Part shown: in pieces, positions 5,008-7,425 of the stretch
Layout: each line of letters begins with the position of its first letter
Position numbering within the stretch: the first letter of the stretch is position 1
Source of the DNA: Comamonadaceae bacterium
GTDB taxonomy: Bacteria; Pseudomonadota; Gammaproteobacteria; Burkholderiales; Burkholderiaceae_C
Reading direction: 5' to 3'
DNA: 7,425 nucleotides
NCBI GenBank assembly: GCA_947374485.1
Contig: CANCCF010000197.1
Location: forward strand, 1 to 7,425
Notes under the pieces: model-generated
What the model was told of the DNA's origin: nothing
Seen by the model: the letters and a program-made list of their open reading frames with translations, nothing else
Databases searched by the model: none
Position numbers and translations under genes: made by a program

Positions 5008-5896
5008 GGCTGCTGAAGAAAACGTTGCTGAACATGGCCTCACGGCCGGTGAATACATAGGTCACCACCTCACGCATTTGCGCAGTGCGCACCAATCCGG
5101 CGTGATCGATTTCTCCGTCTGGAACCTGGACTCTATTTTCTGGTCCGTTCTGCTCGGTGTACTGGGTCTGTTTTTCATGTGGCGTGTAGCCCGCAGTGTG
5201 ACCGCAGGCGTGCCCGGCCGTACGCAGGCAGCAGTGGAAATTCTTCTCGAAATGGTGGACTCGCAAGCCCGCGGCATCATCCACAACGCGCAGTCGCGTA
5301 AGTTTGTCGGCCCTCTGGCACTCACCGTGTTTGTATGGGTGTTCCTGATGAACTCGATGGACTTCCTGCCTGTCGACCTGATCCCCCTGATCTGGGAAAA
5401 AATGGTTGGCGCAACTGGCGGTGACCCGCACCACGCCTACATGCGTGTGGTGCCCACCGCCGACCTGTCCATGACGCTGGGCATGTCCTGCGCCGTGCTG
5501 CTGGTCTGCCTGTACTACAACATCAAGATCAAGGGTGCTGGTGGCTGGGCGCACGAAATGGTGACCGCACCTTTCGGCACCAGCAAGAACCCCGTATTCG
5601 CCCTGATTCTGGGCGTGCTGAACCTCAGCATGCAACTGATTGAATTCACCGCCAAGACCGTTTCACACGGCATGCGGTTGTTCGGAAATATGTACGCTGG
5701 CGAGCTGGTGTTCATGTTGATCGCACTCATGGGTGCGGTTGGTTTCGGGTCGGCTACAGGCATCGCCTTGTGGTTGGGTCATGTGGTTGCGGGTACCGGT
5801 TGGGCGATCTTTCACATTCTGATTGTTGCTCTGCAGGCCTTCATTTTCATGATGTTGACCTTGGTGTATGTGGGGCAGGCCCACGACCACCACTGA
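5006..5896 (+). CDS. atpB: F1Fo ATP synthase subunit a (AtpB)
   Basis: Subunit a is the membrane stator of Fo: it forms the two proton half-channels against the c-ring. The protein has 296 residues with several hydrophobic helices (about 44-62, 104-124, 150-172, 196-220, 231-260 and 266-290). The essential arginine is Arg224 in the block SHGMRLFGNMYAGELVF, with Asn228 and Glu233 in the same helix. His270 and Gln277 in WAIFHILIVALQAF match the last helix of E. coli subunit a. The C terminus is His-rich (QAHDHH). The SHGM residues before the arginine differ from E. coli SLGL but are what I expect for betaproteobacteria. The start at 5006 lies inside a short direct repeat with only a weak GAG ribosome site. 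The next gene, atpE, begins 59 bases on. Confidence 0.98.
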   Translation: MAAEENVAEHGLTAGEYIGHHLTHLRSAHQSGVIDFSVWNLDSIFWSVLLGVLGLFFMWRVARSVTAGVPGRTQAAVEILLEMVDSQARGIIHNAQSRKFVGPLALTVFVWVFLMNSMDFLPVDLIPLIWEKMVGATGGDPHHAYMRVVPTADLSMTLGMSCAVLLVCLYYNIKIKGAGGWAHEMVTAPFGTSKNPVFALILGVLNLSMQLIEFTAKTVSHGMRLFGNMYAGELVFMLIALMGAVGFGSATGIALWLGHVVAGTGWAIFHILIVALQAFIFMMLTLVYVGQAHDHH

Positions 5897-5955
5897 GTTT
5901 GTCGGTTATTTCACTTTTGTTTTTCTTGTTAACTTAAATCCATAGGAGCTCTTTA
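5897..5955 (+). promoter_or_regulatory. U-rich leader and strong ribosome site for atpE
   Basis: The 59-base atpB-atpE spacer is strikingly T-rich (for example TTTTGTTTTTCTTGTTAACT around 5913-5932) in a GC-rich genome. It ends in AGGAG at 5944-5948, seven bases before the ATG, the best ribosome site in the window. E. coli atpE is known to have a U-rich translational enhancer at the same place, which raises subunit c output to match its ring copy number. An equivalent role is inferred here. Confidence 0.55.
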
Positions 5956-6204
5956 ATGGAACACGTTCTAGGTTTTGTCGCGTTGGCCGCTGGTCTGATC
6001 ATTGGTCTGGGTGCTATCGGTGCTTGTATCGGTATCGGCATCATGGGTAGCAAGTACCTTGAGTCTGCAGCACGTCAGCCCGAGCTGATGAATGAACTGC
6101 AAACCAAGATGTTCCTGCTGGCCGGTCTGATTGACGCGGCTTTCCTGATTGGCGTTGGTATCGCCATGATGTTCGCCTTCGCCAACCCCTTCGTGCTGAA
6201 GTAA
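5956..6204 (+). CDS. atpE: F1Fo ATP synthase subunit c (AtpE)
   Basis: Subunit c forms the proton-driven rotor ring of Fo. The 82-residue protein is two membrane helices joined by a polar loop. Helix 1 is glycine-rich ([15 protein letters not shown], 17-31), the loop carries the conserved RQP at 40-42 that contacts the gamma/epsilon stalk, and helix 2 carries the ion-binding carboxylate Asp60 in [13 protein letters not shown]. The use of Asp and the lack of the Gln/Glu-Ser pattern of sodium rings indicate proton coupling. Length is close to E. coli (79). Translation is backed by AGGAG at ideal spacing and a U-rich leader, fitting the need for many more c subunits than a or b. Confidence 0.98.
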
Positions 6205-6240
6205 GCCCTTTCGCCTTTCCTAACTTAGAGAGGTGTTGTT

Positions 6241-6711
6241 GTGAGTATTAACGCAACATTCTTCGCACAGCTGGTGGTGTTTTTTATATTGGTGATGTTC
6301 ACGATGAAATTCGTGTGGCCACCGATTGCAAAAGCACTCGATGAGCGTGCGCAGAAAATCGCAGACGGCCTGGCCGCTGCTGACAAAGCCAAAGCCGAGT
6401 TGACCAACGCCAACAAGCGTGTGGAAGACGAGCTGGCCAAGTCGCGCATCGAAACCGCTGGCCGTCTGGCCGATGCGGAACGCCGTGCGCAAGCCATCGT
6501 AGAAGAAGCCAAGGGCAAGGCAACCGAAGAGGGCAACAAGATCATTGCTGCCGCCAAGGTTGAAGCCGAACAGCAAACCGTGAAAGCCCGTGAAACACTG
6601 CGTGAGCAAGTGGCTGCACTGGCTGTCAAGGGTGCCGAGCAGATTCTCCGCAAGGAAGTCAATGCCGGTGTCCACGCGGACTTGCTGGGCCGTTTGAAGA
6701 CCGAGCTGTAA
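6241..6711 (+). CDS. atpF: F1Fo ATP synthase subunit b (AtpF)
   Basis: Subunit b dimerises to form the peripheral stalk linking Fo subunit a to F1 delta and alpha. It has 156 residues, the same as E. coli. One N-terminal membrane helix (about 5-25, TFFAQLVVFFILVMF) is followed by the hinge VWPPIAKALDER and then a long charged, alanine-rich helix (about 35-140) that forms the right-handed coiled coil. The C terminus (EQILRKEVNAGVHADLL) resembles the delta-binding end. The start codon is GTG at 6241, with GAGG at 6230-6233 seven bases upstream; no ATG alternative exists near the membrane helix. It follows atpE after 36 bases and ends 9 bases before atpH. Confidence 0.97.
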   Translation: MSINATFFAQLVVFFILVMFTMKFVWPPIAKALDERAQKIADGLAAADKAKAELTNANKRVEDELAKSRIETAGRLADAERRAQAIVEEAKGKATEEGNKIIAAAKVEAEQQTVKARETLREQVAALAVKGAEQILRKEVNAGVHADLLGRLKTEL

Positions 6712-6720
6712 GAGGACGCC

Positions 6721-7251
6721 ATGGCTGAACTCGCCACTATTGCAAGGCCCTATGCCGAAGCCCTTTACAAGGCTTCTGCGGGTGACCTGGCTGCGGTCAG
6801 CACCTGGGTCGACGAATTGGCTGCCAGTGCCGCCAACGCGCAATTGCTGCAATTCGCCGACAGTCCCAAGGTGACTTCTACTCAGGTCTTTGAACTGATC
6901 GCCGGTGTGGCCAAATCGGCCCTGGGCGACAAAGGCCAGAACTTTCTGCGCACCGTGATCGACAACGGCCGCCTGAGCGCACTGCCTGAAATTGCTGCGC
7001 AATTCCGGGCCCTGTTGAATGCACAGAGCGGATCGTCCGACGCGGTGGTCTACAGCGCCTTCCCGATTGAGCCGTCCGCCTTGGCCGACGTGGCTGCCAC
7101 GCTGGAAAAGCGTTTTGGCCGCAAGCTCAATGTCTCGGTTGAGTTGCAGCCTGAGCTGATCGGCGGCATTCGTGTCGTGGTGGGTGACGAGGTTCTTGAC
7201 ACATCGGTCAAAGCCCGTCTGGAACAAATGAAAGTGGCTTTGACAGCGTGA
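6721..7251 (+). CDS. atpH: F1Fo ATP synthase subunit delta (AtpH)
   Basis: Delta caps the F1 alpha3-beta3 head and joins it to the b-subunit stalk. This 176-residue cytoplasmic protein matches the bacterial family length (about 177). The N-terminal domain is helical and begins with ARPYAEALY (8-16), then LLQFADSPKV (42-51) and NFLRTVIDNGRLSALPEI (74-91). The C-terminal signature is ELIGGIRVVVGDEVLDTS (145-162) followed by VKARLEQMK. The ATG at 6721 follows the atpF stop by 9 bases, with AGAGGA starting on the last base of that stop, so the two are probably translationally coupled. It precedes atpA in the standard order. Confidence 0.97.
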   Translation: MAELATIARPYAEALYKASAGDLAAVSTWVDELAASAANAQLLQFADSPKVTSTQVFELIAGVAKSALGDKGQNFLRTVIDNGRLSALPEIAAQFRALLNAQSGSSDAVVYSAFPIEPSALADVAATLEKRFGRKLNVSVELQPELIGGIRVVVGDEVLDTSVKARLEQMKVALTA

Positions 7252-7280
7252 GGCCCGTGCCTCCCGCTGCAGCCCCAACT

Positions 7281-7297
7281 AAAGAAAGAAGGAAAGA
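7281..7297 (+). promoter_or_regulatory. Purine-rich leader and ribosome binding site of atpA
   Basis: The 49-base atpH-atpA spacer ends in an uninterrupted A/G run (AAAGAAAGAAGGAAAGA), with GGA at 7291-7293 seven bases before the ATG at 7301. A long unstructured purine stretch favours efficient initiation, fitting the three alpha subunits needed per enzyme. Confidence 0.55.
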
Positions 7298-7300
7298 GTC

Positions 7301-7425
7301 ATGCAACTCAATCCCGCAGAAATCTCTGAATTGATCAAGAGCCGTATTGAAGGACTGTCCGCCAGCGCCGACATCCGCAATCAGGGCACCGTGGTGTCGG
7401 TGACCGACGGTATCTGCCGCATTCA
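7301..7425 (+). CDS. atpA: F1Fo ATP synthase subunit alpha (AtpA), N-terminal part, 3' truncated
   Basis: The first 41 codons are visible, running off the window. They read MQLNPAEISELIKSRIEGL and continue through QGTVVSVTDGICRI, which aligns with the E. coli AtpA N terminus (MQLNSTEISELIKQRI, then EGTIVSVSDGVIRI). The helical first 20 or so residues bind the delta subunit; the following strand begins the beta-barrel crown. The nucleotide-binding P-loop and everything downstream are outside the window. Spacing, the strong ribosome site and its position after atpH agree with the standard operon. The protein is expected to be about 510-520 residues when complete. Confidence 0.97.
   Translation, partial: MQLNPAEISELIKSRIEGLSASADIRNQGTVVSVTDGICRI

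Noticed and set aside
4420..5058. Minus-strand open frame opposite atpI and reaching into the control region
   Set aside because: Shadow of atpI; composition is His/Gln/Arg-rich and no domain is seen.
6220..7278. Minus-strand open frame (352 codons) spanning the reverse of atpF and atpH
   Set aside because: It covers two certain genes on the other strand, is rich in Gln/Leu/Gly/Phe as expected from reverse reading, and has no plausible function.
1..7425. Mobile element, CRISPR array, toxin-antitoxin or defence island
   Set aside because: All genes are recognisable housekeeping genes in tight conserved order; no transposase, integrase, terminal inverted repeats or regular spacer arrays were seen, and composition is even throughout.

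Overview
The window is a GC-rich chromosomal segment that looks like a betaproteobacterium of the order Burkholderiales, most likely family Comamonadaceae (Rhodoferax or Polaromonas type). The evidence is the protein sequences (AtpB with the MRLFGNMYAGEL helix, a LipB with a long internal insert, AtpA beginning MQLNPAEISELIKSRIEG), the high GC content, and the gene order lipA-lipB-ybeD next to the atp operon. This placement comes from recognition of the sequences, not from a database search.

Layout. (1) Positions 2-712, plus strand: the C-terminal 236 residues of PTS enzyme I, whose 5' end lies outside the window. (2) Positions 731-4325, minus strand: a compact five-gene block read ybeD - lipB - lipA - aroQ - gpr (yghZ-type aldo/keto reductase), with gaps of only 2 to 25 bases, so very probably one transcript. 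It converges on enzyme I, and a small GC hairpin lies at the junction. (3) Positions 4326-4482: a 157-base divergent control region with a perfect TATAAT, an 11-base tandem repeat and a 14-base interrupted palindrome. (4) Positions 4483-7425, plus strand: the start of the F1Fo ATP synthase operon, atpI-atpB-atpE-atpF-atpH-atpA, cut off 41 codons into atpA.

How the genes work together. LipB and LipA form the endogenous lipoate pathway: octanoyl transfer from acyl carrier protein, then sulfur insertion. YbeD is a small conserved partner protein of unknown role. The lipoylated 2-oxoacid dehydrogenases feed the respiratory chain, whose proton gradient drives the ATP synthase encoded on the other side of the control region. 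AroQ (type II dehydroquinase) and Gpr (triose-phosphate/methylglyoxal reductase) ride at the end of the lipoate block without an obvious biochemical link to it. Enzyme I uses phosphoenolpyruvate, which is also a shikimate-pathway precursor; that connection is only suggestive.

I found no mobile element, CRISPR array, tRNA, rRNA, riboswitch or defence system. There is no gene-free stretch longer than about 160 bases. This is a housekeeping region, and the points worth a second look are regulatory details and one aroQ copy with altered consensus residues. I do not see an undescribed system here.
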